From positions 338,440,502-338,504,501 of the forward strand of contig NC_081414.1 in assembly GCF_030272615.1 (NCBI RefSeq): a stretch of DNA of 64,000 nucleotides, read 5' to 3'. Shown here piece after piece: positions 1 to 12,599 of this stretch. Source of the stretch: Cryptomeria japonica. Taxonomy: Eukaryota; Streptophyta; Pinopsida; Cupressales; Cupressaceae. The notes under the pieces were generated by a model that saw only the letters and a list, made by a program, of their open reading frames with translations, did no database searches and was not told the origin of the DNA. The position numbers and the translations under genes are program-made. The stretch's first letter is position 1. Each line of letters begins with the position of its first letter.

Positions 1-3000
1 GCATCCAGAATGTTGACAACGTTCAATCCATACCATCATCCAATCAAGATTGTTTGCAATATACAAATGTAGTGCACCCTACTCTCGACCAATTGTACAA
101 AAAATAAATAGACGTCTTACAATCGATTTATTTTGAAGATTAAGAATTAATTAACTTAAATAACATCTTATAATTACCTCTCACTTTCCTCAATCTACCT
201 TTCCCCGTCAAGTACTCCCCTTCGAATTTGTTAATGGTGTTGGGATCCCAAATGCTATCCACGTGGATCTTTGCTGCAAACTTAGGAAGATATTCAAAAA
301 TGTACACCATAGTTTGGTATACCATATATCCCTCCACCATAGAACCCTCAGGACGTGCTCTTTGTCGAACCAAAGCCTTCAAAAATACAAGTGCCTCTCA
401 ACCATCCACATTGACCTAGTGTGTATAGGTCCACACAATTCAATCTCCTCAACTTGGTGTATGAGGTAGTGTTCTTGTGCATTGAAAAAAGATGGAGGTA
501 GACACTTTTGCATTTCACACATTAAATGAGGAATTTTTTTCTTCCAATATTTTATATCGTCTTTATGGATTTCTTTACATGACAACTACCTACAAGGTAT
601 TCAAGATGCAAAAAAATATATTACATAAGAAGTAAAACAAATTGAAAATATAATATCTATACAACGAACTAAACAAATATCACTACTTACCTTATGTATT
701 TTCCAAGATCATATATGACTTGCTTGACATTATTGTCGAAGTCGTCTGGGAGAGATAGAGGTAGAACGTACTGCAGCAATTATAAAATTATCTTTTCATT
801 TTTTTGTAACATAATGAAAAGTACACGTACGCTCAGTACTTAAATACATACTAAAAACACAAGAACATGAATTACCTTAATGAAGGTATGCCAATCATGC
901 ATTTTCATCCCTGGCCCAAATTCACTTTTCTTTGATATGAGATTGTTTATGTTCGCAGCAAATCCTGTGGGAAATCAACTTTTTCATATGACTTCTTTTA
1001 TAGCATTGCTTTGTTGACCCGTTAATAACCAAGGAAGCTCACTTATATTAATCTAGTCTCCATGGCTATCTGATTGAATGACATTTATCATTACATGATT
1101 GGAATCCTGAATGTCACTACATATTTTGACAATTTTTTCTTTGTCACGCCTTCCATCCAATATTTTCCATAATGTCTCTGTTATATTCTTTCCAATGTGC
1201 ATACTATCAAACAAATGAACAATTTGTAACTGCTCGTAGTAGGGCAACCTACTAAATTGTCAGGGATAACTTTTTATTCCCTTAGGAAGGTGGTCATTTA
1301 TGCCTTCATGACCTTCATGATCATCAATCACATCATCAGTAAACAAAACAAAATAGAAAAGATGTTTTATGACAAACCAATAGATGGAATGGAATTACCT
1401 TGACGATTAATTCTATTATATTCCAACTTCCTTAGGTGAGGTGTCATTCTTCGTGGCTTTGATGTATTCTCTTCTTTCCCATTGAAAAGATGTTTTTCAG
1501 CATTTCGATACTTATGATTTTTGTGGAGAAAGTGCCTATACTCATCAAACACCCGCTTTCTTAAACTTTTTGAATGACGCGATTTCATCTTTGGACCACA
1601 AACAGGACATGCAAATTTTCCCTTTGTTTGAAGACCTACAAGATAATGTATAATTGGATTAAATATGATAATTTTTTGAATTATAATGTTCATGCACAAC
1701 TTAAACACTATAACATACCACAAAAATGTGTTAGCCCCGGGGCATCGTGTATTGTCCATAGAAGCATCGCATGGAATTGAAATTGTCTTTGTCCTATTGG
1801 TCTAGAGATGTCATACATAGTGACACCATTCCACAACTCTAGCAACTCGTTGATAAGAGGCTCGATATATACATTCATATCTTTAACTTGGTACTTACCT
1901 AATCAAATGAACAAAAAAATTACATAATTATTATGACCATTTTACTACAATATTTATAATTAAATTTAGATGACTATATTTAAATGATAAAATACCTGGA
2001 ACAATCATTGCCAACATTATGTGCTCCCTCTTTATTGACATCCATGGAGGAATGTTATTGTTGATAACAAAAATAGGCCACATTGAGTAAACAGATCTCA
2101 TCTCTCCAAGTGGATTGACACCGTCCACTGCCAATGAAAGCCTGAGATTATGAGGTTCTTCTTTAAAGTGTGGCCACTTTTCCTCTATGTCCATAAATGC
2201 TGAACCATCTATAGGCATTCAAATAATGTCATCTTGACTTCTATTGCCTGCATGGTAATCCATAAATTGTGCCAAGGTAGTGCACTTGAATAATCGTTGC
2301 ATACGTGGAATAATGGGAATATAGCAAAGAACCTTGCGAGGAACCCTTTTTGTTATTTGATCTGTTCGATATCTACTGATATGACATTCAGGGCATTCAA
2401 TTCAAAATTCATGTTGTTTGTGATATATAATATGATCATTGGGACAAGCATCTATTGCTTGATACTACATTCCAATATCTTTCATAACGGCAGATAATTC
2501 TTGGTATGAGAGAGGTAGAATATTTGATGGTGGTAACAAAAACTCACCTATCAATCTACAACAACAAAATATAATTTGTTATAATAAAGAATATTAATGG
2601 TACAACATGATTCATAGTTTATTATGACATATACGACATGCCTTAACATACGTGACATTGTTATGTTGGATAAACCATTCATAACCTTCAAGTTCACCAA
2701 CAAAAATACAACGGAGAGAAGAGTTGCCTGTGAGCCTTCATAAAGGGCCTTAGATGCCTTCTCAAGTAGAGGGACATCATGAACAACATCAAGGTCATCT
2801 TCATAATCATGATCAGCTGTGCAAGTACTAAATGAGTCATGGATCAATGTATTTGTACCATCATCTTCAATTGTGTTTTCTGGCTCATGATCATCATCTT
2901 CCATGGGATCATTATCTTCAGCTTCAATATTCACACCTCCATGTTCGTCCACTTTGAAAACCATATTCTCAGGGTTGTGTTGATCCATACCATGTGCTCC

Positions 3001-3318
3001 AGGGTGCTCAACCTATATAAAATTGATATACATAAATAAACCGTGATCATGATCTCATCATCACGTGATTTATTATGTATATAAATTGTCAAAACGATAT
3101 AATGAAAAACTTACCAATGGATGATAATCATGTCCACCTTCAATGTGACCATGCAGCCTACAATGTTTCTTCATTGTTTTGATTAGAAGTCTTCTAGTCT
3201 TTAACTCCTTACAAATTTTGTACGGACAATAACATTTTCCATCACAATTTCTTTTCAAGTTAGACCACAATCTAGCAATTCTCTCCTTATTTTGTTGTTC
3301 GTTGATATTGTTTGACAT
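1..3318 (-). pseudogene. CACTA (En/Spm) TNP2-type transposase gene, degenerate, 3' end beyond left edge
   Basis: Transposase-like gene of a CACTA DNA transposon, read right to left. The first exon (3318 to about 3115) encodes a basic Cys/His-containing N-terminus. An acidic linker follows (about 3012-2650). TNP2-core matches then run in family order: the SRYRTDQ/VPRKVL-like block (about 2430-2300), NLRLSLAVDGVNP...YSMWPIF (2140-2060), PPW...AMIVPG (2055-1997), YIEPLINEL (about 1880) and CPVCGP (about 1610). The DSMHIGKNITETL block lies near 1200, and DUF4218-like LPPSFF (about 500) and RQRARPEGSMVEGY (about 350) come last. Coding blocks end at good splice sites, for example introns 1995-1899 and 1728-1636, each starting GT and ending AG on the minus strand. 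Breaks: an in-frame stop at 2465-2467, a frameshift near 2404, and stops at 2219-2221 and 1260-1262. The last exon visible (about 78-1) continues past the window. No terminal inverted repeat was found. Family assignment is firm; exact exon limits are inferred. Confidence 0.85.
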
Positions 3319-4918
3319 GGTCTTTCTTCACAAGAAAGAAAATAGAAATTATTGTCTGACATGGTCTTTCCCTTAGGAGTTGGCAGATCCTGCTTCCATA
3401 CTTTAATTCTATTTTCTCAAAGGACAATCCTAAAAATCCATGCATTGCAAACAACTTTTTACACCTTTGTTGGTTGTGGTGGCATCACAGAGAGTTACAT
3501 CAATAAATGAAGAACATGCCAATGCTTTTAATGCAGCAGTAGAAGTCTATCTCTTATTCAATATCTCTAGTGAAACCCCCATGATCTTTTGTTGGAGTAG
3601 ATTTTGTTATATTCTAGAAAGGGTCTTGTCCTTTGTTGATGGGATATTCATCTACCTCAAGAAATAATTGTTCTTGTCTCCAACAAGAAGTGGAACTAAA
3701 TGAACATCTAGCACCATGAAATTAATCCTCAAAAGGATTACTATAGTTAGTTTTGGTAGATAATGATCTGGGTAAAATACTAATGTGGCTTTACGAAACA
3801 TTATGTACTAGCTTAGAACACTCTAACAACTTTGGTGCGACATGCTACATCCAATTAAGTCTCCATCGGTCTCTCTATTGTGTTTAAGGATTGGGATTCA
3901 ATGTACTCTTTTTATACACAGATTTTACTTTCAACTGAGGAGGTTTGTATGTACTTACTTGTCTTTCGATTGTATCCCTATTTCAAGAATTTCTTCTATC
4001 AACAAATCATTTGTTGTAAGTTGTACAAGTGGAAGCTTGAACATGCCTTCCATGCTAGCCTTGTTGATACGTTCAACACCATCTTGTGCAACAAATCTTT
4101 AGAACTCCATTTTTTTGAATTGAAGAGTGAGTAGTAGGGACAATCTAGGACACTTACAAAGGTTTTGCAAGAGAGATAAATAGACCTAAATATTATGGCT
4201 TAATAATGATCAATAGGTAAACAGATAAGAAACTCTCAATATCAAAATGACTTTCTCAATTGTCTTTACTAGAAATGGATAGATCTGCTAATAATGGCTT
4301 TATGACTGTATGTTAACTTTAGACTCAATCCAAGAAGAGCTATAACTAATATGTGATATCTAGATTTATGATCTCTATAATATAACAATCCAATAATTAT
4401 GTTTCCACGCATCTATACCACATCATAAACATCATGCTAGTGTTTAGCCATAGCAATTGATATCCTGATTATAGAATGTGAAATATGCACATAACTATGA
4501 ATAAAGATCATGCTAGTGTTTAGCCATAGCAATTGATATCCTGATTATAGAATGTGAAATATGCACATAACTATGAATAAAGATTAAGAAAAACAAAGAA
4601 AGATGCTTATTGCAAACATAAATGACTAATGGACAAGAATTGAATTCATTGTAGATAGTTTTGAATATCAAATTCACTTATTTGTGTGCATTTAGTAACT
4701 CATGTACTTGTGGCCAACCATTTATCTCTTTCATAAATTAAACACTTATTAATAACATTAAATGGCTGAGTAATTATGTTTTAGTTGAAATTGAAAATAA
4801 AATATTTTATTTCAGGACAACTCACACTATTCCATATCATATTTTAGACTCTCGGTTTTGTTAGTAGTGGTTTGATGTCTTTGGAGCTGATCATTGCATT
4901 TCTTTAGTTACATTTGCC
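3319..4918. other. Non-coding AT-rich stretch, no gene recognised
   Basis: Between the TNP2-like gene and the PPR pseudogene I see only short open frames with no recognisable domain. A 14-bp motif (tgacatggtctttc) occurs twice, near 3316 and 3357, just upstream of the transposase start. A 76-bp perfect tandem duplication lies at 4431-4582. Confidence 0.5.
4431..4582. repeat. Perfect 76-bp tandem duplication
   Basis: Two adjacent copies (4431-4506 and 4507-4582), each starting atcatgctagtgtttagcc and ending ctatgaataaag, are identical as far as I can read. Nothing in the unit looks coding. Perfect identity in otherwise decayed DNA points to a recent duplication. Confidence 0.9.
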
Positions 4919-5647
4919 AGCCTACTCCCAGCCTGTGCCAAAATGGGAGCTTTGGAACAGGGTATGGACATCCATCAAAGCATAAAAGATAGAGGAATTT
5001 TGTCAGATGTAGTTGCAACTGCACAAAATGGATTTGTTGAGAAGGCTTTAGAAACTTTCAAGAAAATGTAATTGGTAGGTGTAAAGCCAAACTCCACGAC
5101 CATTGCTACTATCCTCCCCGCCTGTGCCAAAATGGGAGATTTGGAACAGGGTATGGACATTCATCGAAGCATAAAGGATAGAGAAATTTTGTCAGATGTT
5201 GTAGTTGTAACTGCCTTGGTAGACATGTATGCAAAATGTGGAAGCATAGATAAGGCATGTGAACTATTTGATAGAATGCCTGAAAGAAATGTTGTCTCGT
5301 GGACTGCAACAATTGCTAGATATGCACAAAATGGATTTGTTGAAAAGGCTTTAGACACTTTCAAGCAAATGAAATTGGAAGGCATAAAGCCAAATTCCAC
5401 AACCTTTTCCAGCATCCTCCCTGCCTGTGCAAAAATGGGAGCTTTGGAATAGGGTATGGACATCCATCAAAGCATAATAGATAGAGGAATTTTGTTAGGT
5501 GTTGTACTTGCAAATGCCCTGCTTGACATGAATGCAAAATATGGAAACATGGACAAGGCTCATGAATTGTTTGATACGATGCCACAAAGAGATGTGATCT
5601 CATGTGAACAGTCAACATGCATGTATACGAGAGGAAGGGATTGCTGA
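4919..5647 (+). pseudogene. PPR (pentatricopeptide repeat, PLS-type) protein fragment
   Basis: Tandem ~35-residue PPR motifs of the plant PLS class, which in intact proteins bind organellar RNA. Visible motifs include LVDMYAKCGSIDKACELFDR, MPERNVVSWTA, YAQNGFVEKALDTFKQM and GIKPNSTTFSSILPACAKMG. The ACAKMG(A/D)LEQGMDIH block occurs three times. The first repeat has an internal deletion: it jumps from SDVVA straight to TAQNGFVEKALE. There are in-frame stops at 5069-5071 (KM*LVGVKPN) and near 5450-5452 (ALE*GMD), and the frame is lost after MPQRDVISCEQ. No start codon, transit peptide or C-terminal E/DYW domain is present, so this is a truncated relic of a longer gene. The repeat wording resembles the large gymnosperm PPR families (inference). 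Confidence 0.85.
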
Positions 5648-8323
5648 TACAAAATTGAACGCTCACTCCTCAATCACAGTTCTATGGCTTTACGAGATTA
5701 AACTAGGACAATTAACCACCACATGTATATTTTTTGCAACATGAAATTAAAAACTAGGGCAATTTGAATCTACCTCCTGCGTGGGATTGCCTTCGACGTG
5801 GGTTTGATGTTCTTGGGGGTTGAAGTCACCATGGACGCCTACGCGGGATGTAATGCCCCACTAGGAAACCCTGAAGGGATAAGCCAAAAGACAAGAATAG
5901 AGTGCAATAATTTTTTTTTTTTTAAAGATGCACCACATAAGATACAACAAGATATCAAAGATTCAGATTACAAAGCGGAAGACATCAACTAACACCTAAA
6001 GAGTTTCCCAACGAGATTACTTAAATTTCACAATTCACTTAACTCAGACAATTAATCCAATAAGCTGATTATCTTAATAACAAGATAATTCTTAATCATG
6101 ATAATTTCTGTCACAAGATGGACATATTAATCACAAGCAAAGATTCAACCATTAAGATCTATTCAAAATCTTCATTCAAGCTTTTCATTAAAAATACAAG
6201 CCATACATCTAATATTCTAACACACTAGAATTTCATCATAAACATATGATATCTTTTCAAGCATACTTAATTTCCTTGACAACAATAGAATATATATTCC
6301 AATACTCCAAGTTATATTCTTTCATATTCCAATTTAATACACTTTAAAAGATGATTGCATACATGCATCTACAATAAATCTCATCTAGAACACTTATGCA
6401 TTCGATCAAAATGGCATTCGAGAAAGGACTGCATATAAGCATTTAAAGTTAATTCCATTTATCCACTTATCCATTCTAACGTAAGCTAATCATACATGAT
6501 AAAGCTGAATAAAGGAAACATAAGAGAATAACATCACATAACACCATAATGATCTCGGAGTTCACCCCTAAAGGGCTACATCTCCAGGTCTGCTCAACTG
6601 CAAGACCCCTCTGATAACTAATAAAGTTAAGAATACATGAGGTTACACCTTTACAATCTGGCCATCAAGGCGAAATATAAACAATATACACACGACCACA
6701 TCGGTCAATTAATACATAAACGATCCTTGAAAAGGAAAGGATCCAACTGAACATAATCAAAGCTAAAACAAAGGTCTGTTGGAGCATCCACAAAATTGAG
6801 TCATCACCACCCAAGGTTTAACATGAAACTAGGTACTCACAAGGGCAAAGGAAATAGGACGACTGACAAAAGTGCTCCTAACAGGACAAAACGACAACAC
6901 ACTAGCGAACGTAGGGACAAGTGTCATCACACAACCTGGTATGGTTACCATGGCAAGTCTTCATAGGTCCCGACCCCATACACTGGGTTACCCTGACAAC
7001 CTAATCTGAGCTTCCGGCCCATCCAAGCCTCATGTGGACCCACACATCCTCTCGTGAAGACAAGGATGATGGTTTACCATTTCAGGCCTTCTCACAGCAT
7101 GTCGGGTCTATGTTAGCACTCGTCCCATGTGTGAGGCAAATTAACTTACTTAGAGATTACATTATAATCTATTGATAGGTTACCACTTATTAGACTCACT
7201 TTCGATGGGTTACCCAGTAGCCACTTTGGGCGCGGCCCCCAATCGAAAGCCTCTTTCCCATACGACACTAGACTATACTCAGACGAACTCAAAACCCAAG
7301 GAATACACATGGTCAGACGAACGGAGTTCAAGAAGGAGGGGACAACCATCTGGTCAACACGAATCATCATTCGACACCCACACAAAGGATTGGACCAATT
7401 ACGACACACCTACAATACAACAGTCAACTCGGAACCGAGGACTGAAACAGGTACCCCAAATCATTCCATATGACAGGGTCCTAACAAACAGAGCACAACT
7501 TGCCATTACATAAGCAAAAGCAAATACAAAAATTAAACTCGCATAGGTAATATTCAACAGATACCATCTTTCCGAATTGATCTAAACATTAAAAGTTGAT
7601 CAAGTTTTCTACAAGATCTACATCAGATTATAGTTATCTACCTCATCTAGGAATAGGTTGTTCTTCGTTTTCTAACTCTCTAAGGTTCAAAGCATTGAAC
7701 AGACCGAAAATACGCCATAACGAGTGCTTTAACCAATTTCATAAGACTATAATTTAAACAACCATTAACCAATTAATTAAGATATCTAATTTTCCATTAA
7801 CATCATCATTGACGTACTGGTTCAAAATAAATCCTACACATTTGTCTTTCCAAAACCAATTTACACTATATAGATCAAGGAAATATACATATTTAGGGAA
7901 GCCAAATAAAGAAAATCCATTCCCAGATTAACAAATTGTTTCCTTGAGCATATAAAGAAAATTACAAAAATTAACTATTAATTAATGAATATATTTAATA
8001 ATCCGCGATTGATTAAATATAACAAATTAATAATTAATACCAAAGTGACAAATTAAGTATTTAATTACCAAAATATGCATTAAAATAAGATGAGTTTTGG
8101 ATATTAACTATTGTATATTTTTTTTAACATTATACAATAATTTAATAGCCAATCATACTTGAATTTTTACCTAAATGCCAATATTTAAAATAATCAAAAC
8201 TTAATTAAAATATTAAACATTAAATAATAATAAAATATTATATGCATTTTTTTTGATACTAAAAAAAAATACACAAAAAAAAACATTTAAAAAAAACTAA
8301 TAAAACAAAGTGTTAAAAAAAAG
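5648..8323. other. Non-coding, probably remnant retroelement DNA
   Basis: No coding domain seen. A possible LTR 5' end (TGTAATGCCCCAC, 5849) resembles the TGTAATGCCCC start common in plant Gypsy LTRs, but I found no partner LTR, primer site or target duplication. The two longest frames here (7146-7409 minus, 7172-7513 plus) overlap on opposite strands and match nothing I recognise. Confidence 0.35.
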
Positions 8324-8478
8324 GCGGCGAAGGCTGGGCGCCTAAACCCTAGCCGCAGGAGATACATGCGCGGGCGGCGCCACTGTGGTGCCCGCAGGTC
8401 CCGCGGCCACTGCAAGCAAGACACAATGAGGGGGGAGGGGAGGAGGAGGCGGGTGGAGCTCCGCTCCCCGCCCTCCAA
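8324..8478. other. GC-rich island in AT-rich DNA
   Basis: About 150 bp of strongly GC-rich sequence, with runs such as gggcgcc, gcgggcggcgcc and gggggaggggaggagg. It is flanked by A/T homopolymer runs. Composition is similar to the island at 11095-11440, and it contains one short ccactgtgg near 8390. No protein is recognisable. It could be the GC-rich transcribed leader of an old LTR element (compare 34130-34370), but that is a guess. Confidence 0.4.
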
Positions 8479-10927
8479 ACCCCAAACCAAGCTATGAATT
8501 ATCATATTTAATACGCACAGTTCAAAATTTTTTTTTTTTTTTAAAACAACAAAACAACATTTGTTTATAAATTTCAGTATACATAGAAATCCGGTTTATA
8601 AGCAAAGTATTTTGGTTTCCTTTTTCTTTTCTTTTTTAAAAGGGTATCCCTCATTCCCAAACACAACTGGGTTTCAAACACCCACAAAAAGGATAAAATC
8701 TGAGGAATAACAAAAACCCCAAAAATCTGAAGAATATCAAATTATAAAAATTTCTTCAACAAAACCCATACTTGAGCAAAATGGGTATTTAAACTAAATA
8801 ACTCATCCATTCTTCCCAACAACATCTAATTTCTAAAATAGAATTCGAATTTGAGAGCACCCAATGGAGATTTAAACAAAAGTTCCTCATGAACAGCCAT
8901 TTCCAATTGATATCCAAAATTTGGTTTTGAAAAAAAAACAAGAACAATACAATCAGAAATCAAAGAGATGGTTCTAAATCCTACCTTATCTCGCATTCCT
9001 GGCAAGATCTGCTGAAGAGCCCCAATCTGCAACTCCAGGAATCCTTCCCCATCTCAAAACCCCCAAATTTCATCCAAAAACTTTCTCCAACCAAAATATT
9101 TTCCAAAAATGACCAATTCCCAAAAATTTCCCAAAATTTAGGTTATATGGAAGAGTTGACCAAAATTCCATTTTTGGAATTAAAATTTTTATTTAAAAAT
9201 AATTCTCAAAATTAATTCTTTTCTAACTATATCAACAATTAAATTGCTTTCCAATTAAAAATCGATTTTTCTCATTTAATTCAATTTACCCTTTCTAATT
9301 TAAAAGGCCAACAGAATACAATTAAATCTATTGCAATTAAATACAAATTTTTTTTTTTTTTTTTTTTAACAGCATATACAAAATGCATTTAATATTTAAA
9401 TTAACTATTTAATTGAACTTACTCCCAATTTAAAACGAGCAGTCCAATATCAACGAAAATCGCATAACGAAATCCCGATTAATCTAGTCCATTAATCTCT
9501 AATGCACAAATACATATCTAATCAAAATAATTACTAAGGACTAATTAATCAATTTAACCATACACACCAAACACGCAAACCGAGAAGGTCAACCAAACAG
9601 ACGACTCGCAAACCCGAACAAAAAGGGATTACCGACGACGACTGACAATGCTCACCTGAGCACGACTAGGGTCAACTAGGGTCTTACGACCACCTAATCC
9701 AACTCTAAGGATTAAAGAGGTACACTCAAACCTGCAAATTCAGGTGAAGATGAACCTCGCACTCATGCGGCGTTGTACCTGAAATCTCCTGCAACCAAGA
9801 GTCATACATGCATACATATATAAACTTAATGAAAGCGTTATCCCGATATTAATACCACGAAATAGGAACACTGAATAACTTGCTTACAACTAGCGTGAAA
9901 ACCACATCAACAGCTGTGCATTAAATCAAACATCTGACTATAACATTGTCGTGCCCAAACTTTAGGGCACAAAAACGGAACAACAAATTTTTTTTTTGAC
10001 GCCATGAACTCGCTATAAATCCTAATATTAAAGTTTTGTCTTATCTATGATGTAACTATATTTACTTCCAAGGTTGGAGAAATTAACCAACTCGAGCGAG
10101 CGACTTGTTGGGAGGGGATTAATTAGCCTCAAGGATTTAGTCAGCTAGCTCAATTACCTAAGACAAGCTGTCGCTAATTAAATCAAGGGATATTTGATTA
10201 TCTTAAGGTATTATATCGTTCCCATTCCATATAAGGATAATGCTATTAATTAATTGATGCACTTGCGAAATCATTATATACATCCAACTGATGAGGGTTC
10301 GAATTTCTACAATGTCATTTGCCCACTAAAATTCCGACAATAAACTAGGGCCAATTCTAATCTTCCCTAAATCCCCTGATTTTGTCGATTAATTTTCAAT
10401 CCGACCGAAAGTCGGTCTCAAGGGCTTAAGGTTCATAAATTTACAAATTCCCCCTTTTTAAATTTTTCCTTACGTCCAATTACATGGGGGGGGTAAGTCC
10501 ATTGATTAATTAAATATATTGCTGGATTAAACGTGTAGTTTTTCCAACTATAATAGTCCTTTATTATTAACCCCCTTGAATTAATTGAAATTTAAATTTC
10601 TAAGGAATTGGGAACTTATAATCGTTCAATTATTAAATTAACCCCATATTTATATATTTTAAAATCAGAAGTCTAAAATCCCATAATAATTCAATTATTA
10701 AAATCAGGGTTTAAATTTCCATGATATTTCCATTATAAACTTAACCCCAAATTATATACTAAAATCTAACTTTAAAATCTCAATTTATATTCCTTATATA
10801 TATATAAAATCACAGTATAAATTCTTAATTTACTAACCCTCATTATAAATTAAGAATCAAATTATAGTACACCAATCTAAATCTCCCAAAAAAAAATATA
10901 TATATATATATATTATTATTATTAAAA
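8479..10927. other. Non-coding AT-rich stretch
   Basis: Poly-A/poly-T tracts and AT-rich unique-looking sequence. No gene, RNA or intact mobile element is recognised. Confidence 0.4.
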
Positions 10928-11034
10928 TGCTAACCCTAACCCGAAATTGGGTTAGGGTTGCATTTTTTTTTTATATATTACTCTTATTTTATATTATTCA
11001 TCATTTCATACCCTAACCCGAAATGGGTTAGGGT
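10928..11034. repeat. Two palindromes with CCCTAACCC arms
   Basis: First palindrome: arms aaccctaaccc (10932-10942) and gggttagggtt (10949-10959) around loop gaaatt, extendable outward with one mismatch. Second: accctaaccc (11010-11019) and gggttagggt (11025-11034) around gaaat. The arms resemble the plant telomere motif CCCTAAA but are inverted rather than tandem. They lie 150-250 bp left of the hairpin array. Confidence 0.85.
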
Positions 11035-11176
11035 TTATTAAACCCCTTTATTTTATTGTTTGTCCCCCTTTGTTGTTTTTGGTTTGGAGATCGCAGGTAC
11101 GGCGGGGCTAGGGCACGACGGAGGGTTTCGTAGAGGGGAAATGAGGGGAGGAGGCGGCGCGGGCATCTCCCGGTCG

Positions 11177-11427
11177 CCACTGTGTTTATACACAGTGACG
11201 GCAGTGCCGTCCACTGTGTATAAGCACAGTGGCGGCCGCAGACCGTCCACTGTGCTTACACACAGTGGCGGCACCCTCTGTGCCGTCCACTGTGGGTAAG
11301 CACAGTGGCGCGGCCCGAGCGCCGCCCACTGTGTTTACACACAGTGGCTCGGCCTTGCCGTGCCGTCCACTGTGGGTAAACACAGTGGCGCGGCCCGAGA
11401 GCCGTCCACTGTGTTTACACACAGTGG
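11177..11427. repeat. Array of seven 22-bp hairpins (CCACTGTG ... CACAGTGG)
   Basis: Seven inverted repeats, each with arm CCACTGTG, a ~6-base centre and arm CACAGTGG, at 11177-11198 (last base a instead of g), 11211-11232, 11247-11268, 11287-11308, 11326-11347, 11367-11388 and 11406-11427. Start-to-start spacing is 34, 36, 40, 39, 41 and 39. Centres differ (tttata, tataag, cttaca, gggtaag-type, tttaca), but arms 2-7 are perfect. Spacers are GC-rich and partly similar to each other (cggcccgag, gccgtc). Because the units are palindromic and lack stops, several frames stay open on both strands; I do not read these as genes. The array sits in a GC-rich island (about 11095-11440) inside AT-rich DNA. 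Confidence 0.95.
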
Positions 11428-11429
11428 TT

Positions 11430-11664
11430 CGGCCAACAATGTTATTACAAGATTTTTTTTTGTTATTCATTTAAATATATTCGTGGGTTGATAAAAACAT
11501 GTTATAAGATGTGATTTTTTTGAATATATCGAATATATATATATATATATATTTGTATATATATGTTTAAATACACATATATCCATTGTTATGATCAGAT
11601 CTTAACATAAATGTCTTTGTTGGTTTTGTTCTACAGACATCTACAGGGTATGTTTTTCAGATGC

Positions 11665-11701
<37 letters not shown>

Positions 11702-12599
11702 CGAAGTTTATTCTGCAATACTTTTGTATGTTTGAGACAGAGATGCACAAGTCCAGAATGCATCCTTTATTTTGTTGTTACAGGGGTATGCACATACAGG
11801 GAGCTTATACATATATATATTCTATATCTATATAGGTATATATTTTCAATATATATACCTATATACATATAGAGATATATATGACTAAATGTTGAAGTAA
11901 TAGGGTTAAAAACCCTTATATTGATCTGAGGTTTTTTTTAACCACCTACATTCCGTTTTTAGTCTTCTAACAGCATTTAGAAGAGATCTATTTATTTCTT
12001 TATTTTATTTAAACTTTCTACAGCAATAAAGCAATACTGGTTCTCCTTTCTTTCTAATAGACATAAAATAACAAAATATAAAACTAAGCAAGTAAATAAT
12101 AACCCTACTGCATTTCTTCCTTTTTTTTTTCTTTCTTTAACATTTGCAGTAAATAAAACTAGTAAATATTGAATAAGAACTCCTAATGCATTTTTTTTTG
12201 TTTTCTTTTCTTTAATATTGCAGTAAATAACATGTTACAAACCAGATTTAAATGTAGACTACAACAAACACAATAGTCATCAGATATAATAAAAGTCACA
12301 TTTACATTGTTTTTTCCAGAATGATAGTTACAATAACCCAAATATGAAAATGGGTAAATAGTCTAACAGTCCCCTTTTCTCTAATCTTTTACACAGAAAA
12401 TATTAACTACATTTATTTAAACAGAAACAGAATCATTTTAAGTCCTATATTTACATCTGCACTTTCTCTTCTTTTTTTTTTTGCTACAAATCATAAAGTT
12501 ACATTTCTTTCTTCTTTTCTGCATTTAAATAAAAATCAGAAATCTGAGATAGAAGTCTGCAACACAAAATCTGCAACTCCTAGTCTTTTTTCCCCAAGC
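11430..12599. other. Non-coding; AT microsatellites
   Basis: Long (TA)n runs at about 11536-11552 and 11668-11694, with further tata/atat runs to about 11880, then T-rich DNA. No gene recognised. Confidence 0.6.

Noticed and set aside
10932-11034. Interstitial telomere repeat
   Set aside because: Only a few CCCTAA-type units and arranged as inverted hairpins, not a tandem TTTAGGG tract.
11177-11427. CRISPR-like repeat-spacer appearance
   Set aside because: Plant nuclear DNA; repeats are palindromes with variable centres, spacers are similar to each other, and no cas genes exist here.
11053-11474. Overlapping open frames on both strands across the hairpin array, with repeated T-V-C-K-H-S-G-R-like peptides
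   Set aside because: They are open because the palindromes and GC-rich spacers lack stops; the repeats explain the peptides on both strands, and no start context or domain is present.
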